Source: Rhodospirillaceae bacterium (GTDB lineage Bacteria > Pseudomonadota > Alphaproteobacteria > UBA7985). Taken from it: 55,170 bases of DNA. Position 1 is the stretch's first letter. The number at the start of each line of letters is the position of its first letter. Shown here piece by piece: positions 33,353 to 42,649 of the stretch. Where the stretch lies: positions 1-55,170 of the forward strand of contig PAFB01000149.1 in NCBI GenBank assembly GCA_002700865.1. The letters are read 5' to 3'. The translations under genes were made by a program, and so were the position numbers. The notes under the pieces were generated by a model. That model saw only the letters and a list, made by a program, of their open reading frames with translations. It searched no databases and was not told where the DNA came from.

Positions 33353-35971
33353 TTACTTGAGTTGATAAACCGGGTCGATGATCAGGTCGCTGAAACCGAA
33401 ACCGGAGCTCAGCGGCCGCGATGGTCGCCCGGCGAGGGTGATTTCTACCAGTGCGTCTCCCTCGAAGCGTTCAGCCCCGGACGCGCTGCCTAGCCACTCG
33501 ACCCGTTCATCGGGCATGCCAAGCAGCATAACCGCTCCCGACGCTTCTTGCGACATCATCGCTGACATCATCGAACCGCTATTCTGAGCCATGGGCTCTA
33601 TCAGCGGAACGGGGTTACTAAGTTCCTTTGAATAGCGTGTGCGCGGCAGGGCATCAGTGATCTTGGCAAGGATAGGATCCCAGCTGCTGCCGACCCGGTC
33701 CTGCCCGCGCCGACGCCAGTTCCTGCCGTCTTTCATGGTGTCGAACAGTGTAGGCATGGCGGACCATAGCCCGTGCACCAGCTTACGGTGGTCCTCGTCG
33801 AGTTGATCGTACTGTCCACGCTGGTCCACGTCACCGCCAGGCCAGAGCAGATATTCGACACGTTTTTCGCCTGAATTGAATTCCTTGAAGGTGGTAGATG
33901 GCCATTGCCCGTAAAAACAGTCAGGCCTGCAATTACTTTCACGAATGTCGAGCAGCAGTTCGCGACGACCATTGCGACGGTGTTCCACCAGTTCAAGCCG
34001 CAGTGCATCGTAGTGCAGATGGTTCATGCGTACGTCCATGAGCGAGATCGACAGGCTGTTCCAACTGCGCGTACGGTCCAGCGCGCGCCCCCAGTCAAAA
34101 GCAACGCGTCCAATGACGAGGCGGTCCTGTCGGTCTGGGTTCAGCGCCGAAGTCGCCAGATCTTCGCCTGAACCGCCCATAGGCTCAGGTTCGAGCGTCT
34201 GGGCAACGCGCAGTTGCAGTTCACCGGAGCAGTAAAAATTGCCCGGTGGGTCGTCATTGTTCGACCCTCGACAGCCGGGTTTCTGCAGTCCATCGCTGGC
34301 AAGGTAGAGTTGATCGTCGAAGCGTAGCCAGTCGATAAACAGGTTCCGGTCGCCCCCGGAGCTTCCGCCTGGGCCGCAGCAATGATCATTGTAGAACCCG
34401 ACGCTGAACCAGTCAGGAGGGTCGAGGTCTTCGGGGTATACCAGCGTATCGACCTGCCAGTTTAGGTCCGCGAGGCTATCGATCCGGCCCAGTCGGCCGG
34501 TGTCGATACCACCCGAGGCCTCAAATACCTCTGATCGCCAGATTGGGATGTCTCTGCCATCTTCTCTGGTCTTGTAGCCTCGGATCACAATAGTTGGTGG
34601 GCCTTCGAAGTCCTCCGCACCGTATCGCAAGCTGAGCGGCATTCCTGCCAACGGAGTCATCATCCCGTCCGCGGCAAGTCCGTCTGGGGTGCCCGCCGGA
34701 TCCGATGCGGCCGAAGGGGCCGGCCCGTCGTAAAGTGCAGCAAGCTGTTGCAGTGCTTCGTTACGGCTCAGCAGTCGCGCGGGCGTGATCCAGTCAGCCC
34801 CGCCAGGCCAGCCCGCGACGTTAGGTGCTTCGAACAAGTGCTGGCCAAGACTTTCAAGCTGTACGCTCAACGTGGGCCACCACTGGGGCAGTCGCCCGCC
34901 GCTGCGAAGTGTTCCGATCATCAGGTCAACCGGCGATTTGACGATAGTGCCGCGATAACGGGGATCCCAGAACTCCTCTGACGAAAGCATAATTCGCACG
35001 AGCGCACTGATGTCATAGTCGGTCTTGCGCCAGTCTGTCGCAAGCGCTTCGATGGCTGCTGGATCTTTTTCGAATTCGGAAATATACGCTTGCCAGAAGG
35101 TTCCTACGATAAACGCAGCCGCCGCATCGGTCTCCAGCAGGATATCGATTACGTCATCGGCATCGAAGCGTCCGATCTTGCCGAGTATCCGCTTCGAGCC
35201 CTCATCGTGATCCCAGGGCTGGAACTGAAATTCAAAATCCCGCAGATCATTATAGGAGTAACCGGTCAAAGCACGGGCGACTTCCTTGACGTCCATTTCG
35301 GTGTACTGGCCTTCGCCGAGGACAAACAGCTCCAGTAATTCTCGGGCGAGGTTCTCGTTTGGCTGTTCCTCGCGGCTATTGTTGTTGTCGAGATAGTTCA
35401 GCATGGCCGCATCACGAACAACGGCCCGAAGCAGGTCTCTGAAACGGCCGTGTCCCTTCTCCCGTAGCATCATGTGCTGATTGTAGAGTGCGTGGACCTC
35501 CTCATTCAGACTGCCATAGGCGGATACAAAGTGGTTGGACCAGATGAGCAGCAGTCGCTCTCCGGCTGGGGACGACGTTGACAGCATCTCCCGGATCCAC
35601 CATCGGCGAAGCTCACCCATCTCCTTGTCGCGCTCGACCCGGAAAGCTTGTCTGTCCTGTTCCTCGTAGTCGTTTAACATCCAGTAGTGGACATGCTCAC
35701 CGTCGCTGAGGCTGATCGGGGGTTCGTTGAAAGGTGCAGAGACATCAAGCTGGTCGACCATGGCGTCGATAGCCTGCGCCCGGGATAGACCCAACAGCGC
35801 ATTTATTTCATCGGGATGCGCGCCCAGCCCAGCGCGTTCGAGCAAATGCCGGGCATCTCCGGGGGTCATTCGCATCTGTAGATGCTGTGCTGAGGCCAGC
35901 GCCGGCCATACCGATACCATCAATCCGAGGATCGCTGCTTTTGCCATGCGCCAGAAAATTTGACATGTCAC
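33353..35971 (-). CDS. Exported DUF1800 protein with long C-terminal extension (right copy)
   Basis: Identical to 19200-21818. An 872-residue protein with signal peptide, DUF1800 domain (about 35-410; NENLARELLELFVLGEG) and an unusual C-terminal extension of about 450 residues. Co-transcribed with the DUF1501 gene. Confidence 0.88.
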   Translation of the reverse strand: MTCQIFWRMAKAAILGLMVSVWPALASAQHLQMRMTPGDARHLLERAGLGAHPDEINALLGLSRAQAIDAMVDQLDVSAPFNEPPISLSDGEHVHYWMLNDYEEQDRQAFRVERDKEMGELRRWWIREMLSTSSPAGERLLLIWSNHFVSAYGSLNEEVHALYNQHMMLREKGHGRFRDLLRAVVRDAAMLNYLDNNNSREEQPNENLARELLELFVLGEGQYTEMDVKEVARALTGYSYNDLRDFEFQFQPWDHDEGSKRILGKIGRFDADDVIDILLETDAAAAFIVGTFWQAYISEFEKDPAAIEALATDWRKTDYDISALVRIMLSSEEFWDPRYRGTIVKSPVDLMIGTLRSGGRLPQWWPTLSVQLESLGQHLFEAPNVAGWPGGADWITPARLLSRNEALQQLAALYDGPAPSAASDPAGTPDGLAADGMMTPLAGMPLSLRYGAEDFEGPPTIVIRGYKTREDGRDIPIWRSEVFEASGGIDTGRLGRIDSLADLNWQVDTLVYPEDLDPPDWFSVGFYNDHCCGPGGSSGGDRNLFIDWLRFDDQLYLASDGLQKPGCRGSNNDDPPGNFYCSGELQLRVAQTLEPEPMGGSGEDLATSALNPDRQDRLVIGRVAFDWGRALDRTRSWNSLSISLMDVRMNHLHYDALRLELVEHRRNGRRELLLDIRESNCRPDCFYGQWPSTTFKEFNSGEKRVEYLLWPGGDVDQRGQYDQLDEDHRKLVHGLWSAMPTLFDTMKDGRNWRRRGQDRVGSSWDPILAKITDALPRTRYSKELSNPVPLIEPMAQNSGSMMSAMMSQEASGAVMLLGMPDERVEWLGSASGAERFEGDALVEITLAGRPSRPLSSGFGFSDLIIDPVYQLK

Positions 35972-36189
35972 CGCACTATCTTCCGGTGGTTTGCTTCAAA
36001 CTCTGAACCGATATTCTATCATAAGGCCGGCTCTGCAGGCGATAATTAGAAATAGTAGCTAATATCTATCAAATGAACAGGAACACGATGTTTCAAACAA
36101 TTCCACTGCTGCCGGCACCCGCGCTGCTGCCAAGTCGTGAACCAGCACAGCGAGATCAGCGGAGAGCAGCACTTTGCCATAGACTGAGC

Positions 36190-36219
36190 TGGCCCCGGTC
36201 TCGCTTTGAAACGGGGCCA
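36190..36219. terminator. Strong hairpin downstream of the Ohr gene (right copy)
   Basis: Mirror of 18952-18981: an eight-base GC stem with a bulged extension, followed on this + strand by CTTTTAG. A possible bidirectional terminator in the gap between the Ohr and DUF1800 genes. Confidence 0.4.
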
Positions 36220-36263
36220 CTTTTAGATCTTTACGGCACGGATGGAACCAGCGTTGCTGGGCT

Positions 36264-36686
36264 TTAGTCGAGGGTGGTTTTAGCCTTCAGTCGGACGCTG
36301 ATCGTCTCACTCAGAGAGTTGGAGAAGGGACAGAGTTTGTGGGTTGTCGCCATCAGCCGATCTGCTGTTTCTTGATCCATGCCTGGCAGCATCGCGGTGA
36401 TGTCCACGTCAAAACGCAACCGCTTGTTGTCGTCGGAGTTTCCTAGCCCAACGGCAATTTGTGTGTGCCAGTCGTCACCAAGTTCGATTTCCTTGAACTT
36501 TGCAGCTTCCTTCATCGCGTTATCAAAGCAAGCGGCATAGCCGAGCGTAAACAGCTCTTCGGGGGTCAGGCCCTCTTTTTTGGCACCTGGTAGAACTGTG
36601 TCGATGGAAAAGGTGCCGTTATCGAGACTCGTGCTGCCCGAGCGGCCTCCGCGGGCTGTAGCGGCGGTCTTGTGGTAAATGTTCAT
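36264..36686 (-). CDS. Organic hydroperoxide resistance protein, Ohr/OsmC (right copy)
   Basis: Identical to 18485-18907. A 140-residue thiol peroxidase with redox cysteines at 53 (AACFDNA) and 119 (KLCPFSN); detoxifies organic peroxides. Confidence 0.92.
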   Translation of the reverse strand: MNIYHKTAATARGGRSGSTSLDNGTFSIDTVLPGAKKEGLTPEELFTLGYAACFDNAMKEAAKFKEIELGDDWHTQIAVGLGNSDDNKRLRFDVDITAMLPGMDQETADRLMATTHKLCPFSNSLSETISVRLKAKTTLD

Positions 36687-36788
36687 GGATCCGGACTTTT
36701 CGAATTAAGTATCATTTTTCGCGTCGAGCCTTGGGCTTAGTCACTTCCCGCGATCATCTCAACCGCATTCTGGTATTTTGGACGGTGG

Positions 36789-37481
36789 TTAGATAAGGCG
36801 TACTTCGAGCGTCCCGATCCCTTCAATGGTCCCGACGAGTGCGTCGCCCGCAACAACTGGCCCCACACCAGCGGGGGTGCCGGTGAAGATCAGATCCCCG
36901 GGCATTAGCGTGTAGAGCGTGGAAAGGTCAGCAATGATTTCCGCTAACGACCAGACCTGGTCGGCAAGGTTGCCGCTCTGCCGCAGGTCGCCGTTTACGT
37001 GCAGGCTGATGGCGCCCTGATCTGGCCGAGCACCCGCGCCGGGCTGGCACAGTGCCGAACACAGGCCGCTGAATTCGAAGTCTTTGCCCGTGTCCCAACT
37101 GCGGCGCTTGTCTTTGCTGTCCTGCTGCAAGTCGCGTCGGGTCATGTCCAGCCCGACGGCGTAACCAAAGATATGGTCAAGCGCCGTATCGATGCTGATC
37201 CCGCTTCCGCCCTTTGCCAGAGCAGCAACCAGCTCGATCTCGTGATGATAATTGTCAGTGCGTGGGGGCACCGGCACGGGATCTTTACCGTTTGCAAAGG
37301 CCACGTGCTGGGGCGATTTGAGGAAATAGAAGGGTGCTTCCCGATCAACGACGTTGCCCATTTCGGCCGCGTGCGCAGCGTAGTTGCGTCCCACGCAAAA
37401 GGCGCGATGGATTGGAAAGAGCTGGTTGCTGCCGAGAATTGGCAGGGCGGAAATTGGGGGTGGGGTCACGGCGTAGCTCAT
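36789..37481 (-). CDS. Fumarylacetoacetate hydrolase family protein (right copy)
   Basis: Identical to 17690-18382. A 230-residue FAH-fold hydrolase with metal ligands Glu81, Glu83 and Asp112 and the GRNYAAHAAEMG opening; closest by motif to fumarylpyruvate hydrolases. Downstream of the isomerase-like gene. Confidence 0.88.
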   Translation of the reverse strand: MSYAVTPPPISALPILGSNQLFPIHRAFCVGRNYAAHAAEMGNVVDREAPFYFLKSPQHVAFANGKDPVPVPPRTDNYHHEIELVAALAKGGSGISIDTALDHIFGYAVGLDMTRRDLQQDSKDKRRSWDTGKDFEFSGLCSALCQPGAGARPDQGAISLHVNGDLRQSGNLADQVWSLAEIIADLSTLYTLMPGDLIFTGTPAGVGPVVAGDALVGTIEGIGTLEVRLI

Positions 37482-37543
37482 GACCCCGGGTATGACATGC
37501 CAGTGGCTGTGGTTCCAATGCTTTCAGAACATCGGTGGAGCCC

Positions 37544-38134
37544 TCAACGCCGGGAAAAGGCAATGGCATCCTCTAGCCGATCATCCCCCCAGAACAGCTC
37601 GTCACCAACCACGAACGAGGGCGCACCAAAAACGCCAGCGGCCTTGGCTGCTTCGGTATTCGCGCGGTAGCCAGCCTCGGCTTCCGGCGTGAGGGCGGCG
37701 GCTGTCACGTCGTCAAACGATCGGCCAAGACCCTGGCAGACCTGATGGATGTTTGCATCGCTACCGGCCTCTAACCCGTCGAGGAACCAGGCGCGATACG
37801 TGGCTTCGAAATAGTCGATGTACCAGCCCTGTTGCTCGGCGATAATGCCAACGTGGTTGGCGCGGTCAAAGTCCTGCAGCGGGTAGGGGGCGGGCACCTT
37901 CGGCGATGGCAAGCCGTAGCCCGCAGCCCGGCGTTCGATATCCCGCCACATGTAGCGGACCTTCGCCTCCTTTTCCGGCGGAAATGGAATGTTGTTCATC
38001 TCTCGCATGATGGCCCTGACACTGAACGGGCGGAATTCCACCGTGATACCTTCGCGATCGATCACGTCCCGCAGTCGAAGCGCGGTAAGAAATGTGTAGG
38101 TGCTGCCAATCGATAGGTAAGCGGTGATTTTCAC
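37544..38134 (-). CDS. Kappa-GST / HCCA isomerase-like protein (right copy)
   Basis: Identical to 17037-17627. A 196-residue thioredoxin-fold protein with GVFGAPSFVVGDELFWG near the C-terminus and an altered catalytic-Ser motif (SIGSTYTFL). GTG start with GGAG seven bases upstream. Confidence 0.82.
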   Translation of the reverse strand: MKITAYLSIGSTYTFLTALRLRDVIDREGITVEFRPFSVRAIMREMNNIPFPPEKEAKVRYMWRDIERRAAGYGLPSPKVPAPYPLQDFDRANHVGIIAEQQGWYIDYFEATYRAWFLDGLEAGSDANIHQVCQGLGRSFDDVTAAALTPEAEAGYRANTEAAKAAGVFGAPSFVVGDELFWGDDRLEDAIAFSRR

Positions 38135-38198
38135 AATGCGGCTCCACACTCATGCAAACATCAAAAGGCACTATACACTAATTCCCAAAGAGCACGCG

Positions 38199-38426
38199 AG
38201 GTTTCAGACGCATCCGGTGCTGAGCCGGACCGCAACGGAGCGGGTGGGTGTCATCGGATATTCCATGGGCGGCTATGGTGTTTTGGCGGCACAAGGTGGA
38301 TTGCTTGCACCCGCAGCGCTGGGGAACGTGCCAAAGAGGTCTTCGCCGAGGAGCTCAGCGCCTACACAACAGCCTCCGCAGAGGCTCACCCTGCCCGCAG
38401 GGCGCCGATCAAGACCTCGTGTCTGA
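38199..38426 (+). pseudogene. Decayed alpha/beta-hydrolase fragment (right copy)
   Basis: Mirror of 16745-16972. It encodes only the nucleophile-elbow region (VGVIGYSMGGYGVL); the frame then shifts, and the rest of the enzyme is missing. Confidence 0.55.
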
Positions 38427-38475
38427 GCAAGGTGCAGCCTTGCCTCACCGTGTGAAGCGGCGGCATAAGCAATTC

Positions 38476-39165
38476 ATGATGAACTGCTTGCACTTTCTCC
38501 TGCTCCTGCCCGGCCTTCGTACTGTGCTCATGGCGCTGATGTCGTTGATCTTCGCTGGCCTGGCATTGGCCGAGACTCAGGCGTTAGATGCGTCGCCAAC
38601 GTCTATAGTCACGGAGCAGGCAGAAGCCCAGGGGGACGCGCTGTACGCGCTGCCTGATGGCTTTGTCGCCCGGAACCCTGATGGCGCGATCGTGGTCGAG
38701 GAATTCCTCGATTATTACTGTACCTTCTGCAAGGTATCGAGCCCCGAAGTCGACGCGCTCGCTGCCGAAGACACAGACATCCGATTGGTGATCCGCGAAC
38801 TGCCTATCCTGACGCCGCAGTCGCTGCCGCTGGCGCAGATCGCCCTCGCAGCATCGTATCAGGGTTTATATCTGGAGGTTCATAAGGCGATGATGACCGC
38901 GCGAACGGTGCCGTCGCCCGAGGCTGCACTGTCCATTGTCGCGTCACTGGGGGGCGACCCAGATCAGATTCTTATCGACATGCAGCGCCCTGAAATCGGT
39001 CTGCACATCCGTCACAATTTGCAGCGTGCACTCGCTGGCGGCATTCGATCCACGCCCGGTTTCATTGTACAAGGCCTCCCCTTCGCCGGCTACATCGGAA
39101 AGGACGCAATGGCGGAACTGTTTGAGATGCTCAAGGAACCCACGAGCGCTGAAACCAAAAACTGA
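38476..39165 (+). CDS. Exported DsbA-family thiol:disulfide oxidoreductase (right copy)
   Basis: Identical to 16006-16695. A 229-residue periplasmic protein with a signal peptide ending near residue 32, the CTFC redox site at 82-85 and a cis-Pro loop in STPGFIV. Upstream in-frame sequence to 38248 overlaps the hydrolase remnant and is excluded. Confidence 0.85.
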   Translation: MMNCLHFLLLLPGLRTVLMALMSLIFAGLALAETQALDASPTSIVTEQAEAQGDALYALPDGFVARNPDGAIVVEEFLDYYCTFCKVSSPEVDALAAEDTDIRLVIRELPILTPQSLPLAQIALAASYQGLYLEVHKAMMTARTVPSPEAALSIVASLGGDPDQILIDMQRPEIGLHIRHNLQRALAGGIRSTPGFIVQGLPFAGYIGKDAMAELFEMLKEPTSAETKN

Positions 39166-39242
39166 GCTTGTAGACGACCCACAAACCGTCTCCCTGAGGA
39201 GGCTTTCGTCGTTCTCGTGGTCTCTGGGGTCTCCGGGTGAGG

Positions 39243-41066
39243 TCAGCTGTTTTCTTCGAGCACATCGGTGATCTCGAAACGAGTCACGTCCACCAGTCCC
39301 AAATCTGAAATTCTCAGCTCCGGAATCACAACCAACGCCAGCAAAGAGTGCTGCATGAAGGCGTTGTTGAGGCTGCAACCACAGGCCGCCATAGCGTCGA
39401 CCATAGCCTGCGCCTTTTCAGCAACCTCGTGCGCAGGCCGGTCGGACATCAGCCCCGCGATGGGCAGCTCGACCAGCGCGATTTCGGCGCCGTCTTTCCA
39501 CACCGTGACCCCGCCGCCGACCTCACCCAGCCGGTTCGCCGCCGCCGCCATCATGTCCCGGTCAGTGCCGACAACAATCATATGGTGGCTGTCGTGGGCG
39601 ACGGTCGACGCAATGGCCATGGAGCCCTGATAGCCGAAGCCGGAGACAAAGCCGTTGGTGAGCCCGCCAGTGGCGCGGTGGCGCTCGACCAGTGCGATCT
39701 GGCAGACCTCGCCGGTTGCCTGCACCCGACCCTCTGTGACGGGCAGTTCGAAGCTCAGCGCTCGTGTCGGTGCTTGATTTTCCACAACGCCAATTACCCG
39801 GGCGCGAACAGCATTGGCACCTGCGGGCGCGGCAATGCTGAAGTCTTTTGCTTGCAGGGTTTTGCCCAGTCGCACAGTCTCGCGTGCGCTTTGCGGCCAA
39901 TCGTAGTGAGGACAGTCGACGAGCCGCTGGCCATCTGTAGCGACCCGGACGCCGCGGGCAAAAACGGTCTCGATGGGCAGGCTGTACAAGTCGCTGCTCA
40001 GGATCATATCGGCACGGCGGCCGGGTGCAATGCTGCCTAGTTCTCGCTCTAGCCCGAAATGGCCGGCGGTGTTGATCGTTGCCATTTGGAGCGCCACCAG
40101 CGGGTCGCAACCGCAGTCGATCGCATGACGCACCACCCGGTTCATATGGCCGTCGTTGACCAGTGTGCCTGAATGGCAGTCGTCGGTGCACAGGATGAAA
40201 TTGCGCGGGTCCAGACCCTTTTCCGTGATCGCCGTGATCTGACTTTCGACATCGTACCAAGCCGAACCAAGCCGCAGCATGGCGCGCATCCCTTGCCGCA
40301 CACGAGCAATCGCGTCGGCCTCTGCCGTACCTTCGTGATCGTCGGCCGGGCCACCAGCGACATAGGCGTGGAAGGCCGTTCCCAAATCTGGCGAGGCGTA
40401 GTGCCCGCCGACGGTCTTACCCGCGCGCATAGTTTCAGCTATTTCCGCGAGCATTTTCGGATCGCCGTTGATAACGCCGGGGAAGTTCATCATCTCCCCC
40501 AACCCGATGATTCCAGGCCAGGCCATGGCCTCGACTACGTCGGCTGGGCTGATTTCAAATCCCGTCGTCTCTAGCCCCGGGGCTGAGGGCGCGCAGGACG
40601 GCATCTGAGTAAAAACGTTCATGGGCTGCATCAAGGCTTCGTCGTGCATCATCCTCACGCCTTCCAGTCCCAGAACGTTGGCAATCTCATGCGGGTCAGT
40701 AAAAATGGTCGTGGTTCCGTGCGGCATGACGGCTGCGCAGAACTCCGCCGGGGTCAACATGCCGCTTTCAATATGCATGTGCCCGTCACAAAAACCTGGG
40801 ATGATATAGCGTCCGTCGGCGTCGATCACCTCTGTCTCAGCACCGATGGTGTGCGCCGCGTCTAGGCCAACGTAGGCGAAGCGGCCAGCGGCAACCGCAA
40901 CCTCCCAGCCGTCGAGCACTTCGCGGCTCTGCACGTTGACCACCTTGCCACCACGGATAACGCAGTCTGCAGGTTGGCGTCCGGCGGCGACGGAGACGAG
41001 GCGAGAAGCGCTTTCGGCCCAAGTCGAGAAGGGTGCAGCCGCGGTCCCTGAGGTGAAGGTGGTCAT
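39243..41066 (-). CDS. ade: Adenine deaminase (right copy)
   Basis: Identical to 14105-15928. A 607-residue amidohydrolase converting adenine to hypoxanthine; metal site HMHIES (96-101), TDPHE and TDDCHSG motifs present. Confidence 0.94.
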   Translation of the reverse strand: MTTFTSGTAAAPFSTWAESASRLVSVAAGRQPADCVIRGGKVVNVQSREVLDGWEVAVAAGRFAYVGLDAAHTIGAETEVIDADGRYIIPGFCDGHMHIESGMLTPAEFCAAVMPHGTTTIFTDPHEIANVLGLEGVRMMHDEALMQPMNVFTQMPSCAPSAPGLETTGFEISPADVVEAMAWPGIIGLGEMMNFPGVINGDPKMLAEIAETMRAGKTVGGHYASPDLGTAFHAYVAGGPADDHEGTAEADAIARVRQGMRAMLRLGSAWYDVESQITAITEKGLDPRNFILCTDDCHSGTLVNDGHMNRVVRHAIDCGCDPLVALQMATINTAGHFGLERELGSIAPGRRADMILSSDLYSLPIETVFARGVRVATDGQRLVDCPHYDWPQSARETVRLGKTLQAKDFSIAAPAGANAVRARVIGVVENQAPTRALSFELPVTEGRVQATGEVCQIALVERHRATGGLTNGFVSGFGYQGSMAIASTVAHDSHHMIVVGTDRDMMAAAANRLGEVGGGVTVWKDGAEIALVELPIAGLMSDRPAHEVAEKAQAMVDAMAACGCSLNNAFMQHSLLALVVIPELRISDLGLVDVTRFEITDVLEENS

Positions 41067-41326
41067 GCTTCGGGGTTCCCTGTTCCAGCGCGCCTCTACC
41101 GGGCGCGACCGCCAGCAGAATAGCCCTGCTCCACCTCCGCTGTCACGCCGCCGCCCAAGGCTACAACTTCGCCCAGGGTCATACGTGTCCGTACAGTTCG
41201 ATTGCAGCGATTCCGGCGGCGATCACCACCGCACCCACGAAGCAGCCATCAGCCGATGGTCTGACCGCGCTTGTTCATGCGTTGAACGGCCGGGCTCTGT
41301 TCGACATGCCCGCCGTCGCTGCCGTC

Positions 41327-42514
41327 CTAGTTATCGCCCTTGGCCTTGGCCTTACGCGGATCAAAGAAGGGTCGTTCGACCACCTCGGCGGGGCAGTCGC
41401 CCTGCGCGCGCTGGACCCGCAGTTTAGTGCCCAAACCGGCGTGATCGGTGCTAACGAAGGCCAGTGCGATGTTTTGCTCCAACCGCGGGGAATACACAGC
41501 CGACGTAACCCGCCCCACGGTCCCGCCCGTGGTCGCGGTGACAGTCCAGAATGTTGTGTTCGGTCCGGTCAGGGGTTCGGCGTCGAGACGGAGCCCCACC
41601 TGCACGCGATCAACCCCGGCGTCACGGATTTTCAACAACGCCTCACGACCGATGAAGTCATGGCCACCGTCGAGTTCAACCAGCCGGTCCAGTCCCAGCT
41701 CGAAGGGGTTGACCGTGATATCGGCGTCGGCCTGGTAGGACAGCATTCCGCCTTCGATCCGCCGGATGGACGACGTGTGCCCGGGCTGCAGGCCGAAGGG
41801 CTGGCCCGCGGCCATGATCGCTTCCCACAGGGCGTCCCCCTGCGCGCTGTCCTGAAGATAGATTTCGTAACCCAGCTCGCTCGACCAACCGGTGCGGGAA
41901 ACGACGACCGGAATGCCGTGAAGCTCCAATTCGCGCAGCCAGTAGTAGCGCAGGTCGCGGATGTCATCACCAAACAACGCAGCCATAATCTCTCCCGACT
42001 TCGGTCCCTGAAGTTGCAGGGGGGAGACGTCGGGCTCGTGGATATGGACGTCGAGGCCGCTGTTCACTGCCACCCCCTGCGCCCACAGCAGCACGTCGCT
42101 GTCGGCCAGTGACAGCCAGAATCGGTCCTCCGCCAGACGTAGCAGCACGGGGTCGTTGATCAGGCAGCCCGCGGCGTTGGTAATCAGCACGTACTTGCAC
42201 TGGCCCACAGCAAGTTTGGATAGATCACGCGGGGTCAGCCGCTGGACAAAGGCGGCGGCGTCTGGGCCGCTGATCTCTACCTGCCGCTCGACCGCTACGT
42301 CGCAGAGGATGGCGTCGTTTATCAGGTTCCAGAAATTCTGCTCCGGATCACCAAAATCACGCGGAATGTACATGTGATTATAGACGGAGAACCCTGTTGC
42401 GCCCCAGCGCACGGTCGCGTCGAAGTAGGGTGATTTGCGGATCTGGGTGCCAAAGCCAAAGTCCTTGGTAACGGTGCCAGAAGGCATGCCCGCGCGGGCA
42501 GCGGTGTCGGTCAT
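41327..42514 (-). CDS. GcvT/DmdA-family tetrahydrofolate-dependent methyltransferase (right copy)
   Basis: Identical to 12657-13844. A 395-residue GcvT-fold protein sharing VERQVEISGPDA, LTPRDLSK and LADSDVLLW with DMSP demethylase DmdA, but possibly a separate subgroup. AGGAA ribosome-binding site before the ATG. Confidence 0.75.
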   Translation of the reverse strand: MTDTAARAGMPSGTVTKDFGFGTQIRKSPYFDATVRWGATGFSVYNHMYIPRDFGDPEQNFWNLINDAILCDVAVERQVEISGPDAAAFVQRLTPRDLSKLAVGQCKYVLITNAAGCLINDPVLLRLAEDRFWLSLADSDVLLWAQGVAVNSGLDVHIHEPDVSPLQLQGPKSGEIMAALFGDDIRDLRYYWLRELELHGIPVVVSRTGWSSELGYEIYLQDSAQGDALWEAIMAAGQPFGLQPGHTSSIRRIEGGMLSYQADADITVNPFELGLDRLVELDGGHDFIGREALLKIRDAGVDRVQVGLRLDAEPLTGPNTTFWTVTATTGGTVGRVTSAVYSPRLEQNIALAFVSTDHAGLGTKLRVQRAQGDCPAEVVERPFFDPRKAKAKGDN

Positions 42515-42649
42515 GAAAGGGGTTCCTGCGATCGGGGGGGAAGGGGGTCTTCAAACCTCCCCTGCCAAATATCCGGATTGAATGCGAAAGCAAGCGCAGA
42601 CAGGTCAGGTTTTTCACCATGACGGGCAAGGCCGCTATTGTGCCGACGA